This document shows, in pieces, positions 6,293 through 6,630 of a stretch of 6,630 bases of DNA (position 1 is the stretch's first letter; every line of letters begins with the position of its first letter). Under the pieces are notes generated by a model that saw only the letters and a program-made list of their open reading frames with translations, ran no database searches and was not told the DNA's origin. This DNA is from Spirochaetaceae bacterium (GTDB lineage: Bacteria > Spirochaetota > Spirochaetia > Treponematales > Breznakiellaceae): NCBI GenBank assembly GCA_031267475.1, contig JAIRZA010000092.1:1-6630 (forward strand), written 5' to 3'. A program made the translations under genes and the position numbers.

Positions 6293-6298
6293 CCTCCT
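6293..6298 (-). promoter_or_regulatory. Strong ribosome binding site of pncB
   Basis: A perfect AGGAGG lies eight bases before the pncB ATG, inside the 19-base gap after the parE stop. It fixes the pncB start and is the only consensus Shine-Dalgarno sequence seen before any of the four complete genes. Confidence 0.9.
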
Positions 6299-6303
6299 AA
6301 TAG

Positions 6304-6630
6304 TTAGTCCGTGCTTACAAGATTTTTCATTATATATTCACGCCGTTCCGGCGTGTTTTTCCCCATATAAAAATTAAGAACCTGCGGAACTTTTTTGAGC
6401 GCGTCAACCGCGACCGGCACAAGACGCATATCCTGCCCGATAAACTGACCAAATTCGTTTGGGCTTATTTCACCCAAACCCTTAAATCGAGTAATCTCGC
6501 CGCCGCCGCCAACCAGCTTTACAGCCTCGTCCCGCTCTTTTTCCGTGTAACAGTAACGAGTCTCTTTTTTGCCGCGCACACGGAACAGCGGAGTTTCCAA
6601 AATGTAAACCTTGCCGCCGGCGACAAGCTC
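6304..6630 (-). CDS. parE: Type II DNA topoisomerase subunit B, C-terminal end (ParE/GyrB family, partial)
   Basis: The last 108 codons and TAA of a gene that enters from the right edge; the open frame runs unbroken to base 6630, where it reads ELVAGGKVYI, so the 5' end lies outside the window. Hallmarks of the TOPRIM/C-terminal part of GyrB/ParE are VYILETPLFRVRG, ITRFKGLGEISPNEF (KGLGE at about residues 50-54 of the fragment) and FYMGKNTPERREYIMKNL. The ATPase subunit cuts and reseals DNA together with a GyrA/ParC partner. The SPNEFGQFIG continuation, where GyrB and enterobacterial ParE have NPxQLxxTT, and the short MGKNTPERR ending match the topoisomerase IV form of Bacteroidetes and Spirochaetes. 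ParE is therefore favoured over GyrB, but the fragment is too short to be certain. An internal TTG that could be taken as a start (6600) has no significance, since homology continues upstream of it. Confidence 0.88.
   Translation of the reverse strand, partial: ELVAGGKVYILETPLFRVRGKKETRYCYTEKERDEAVKLVGGGGEITRFKGLGEISPNEFGQFIGQDMRLVPVAVDALKKVPQVLNFYMGKNTPERREYIMKNLVSTD

Overview
The window carries five genes, all on the minus strand. In transcription order (right to left) they are: the 3' end of a type II topoisomerase B subunit gene (ParE-like), a nicotinate phosphoribosyltransferase gene (pncB), an N-acetylglutamate synthase gene (argA type), a 415-base repeat-filled gap, a small SGNH/GDSL esterase gene, a short gap dominated by a perfect inverted repeat, and a glycogen debranching enzyme gene (glgX). 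This is bacterial chromosomal housekeeping DNA. The ParE tail (KGLGEISPNEF, FYMGKNTPERREYI) resembles the topoisomerase IV form of Bacteroidetes and Spirochaetes rather than the enterobacterial form. Together with moderate GC, a long Gram-positive/eukaryote-type PncB and abundant palindromic repeats, a Treponema-like spirochaete is my best guess, held with low confidence.

Region by region: 6304-6630 is the parE tail. A 19-base gap holding a textbook ribosome binding site leads to pncB (4821-6284). The pncB stop is followed two bases later by the argA ATG (3445-4818), so parE-pncB-argA look like one transcript with translational coupling at pncB/argA. No pathway clearly joins the three products (DNA topology, NAD salvage, first step of arginine synthesis). 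The gap 3030-3444 contains three copies of a two-hairpin palindromic module plus one copy of a ~100-base repeat. The SGNH esterase gene (2382-3029) has a strand composition unlike its neighbours and has repeats on both sides. The 118-base gap before glgX holds a perfect 19-bp stem, a competing 14-bp stem and a 14-base tandem repeat. glgX (80-2263) ends inside a second, inverted copy of the ~100-base repeat.

The unusual theme is the relation between repeats and gene ends. Each of the three genes whose 3' end borders a repeat-rich gap terminates inside a repeat: the argA stop codon lies in the loop of a hairpin, the SGNH stop lies in a tandem repeat, and the last twelve codons and stop of glgX are part of a dispersed repeat that recurs about 3.2 kb away as non-coding DNA. 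The hairpin modules differ from one another by symmetric changes on both arms that keep the stems paired. This points to a family of small palindromic elements in this genome that insert at, and donate, protein C-termini. No transposase, CRISPR array, tRNA or rRNA was recognised.
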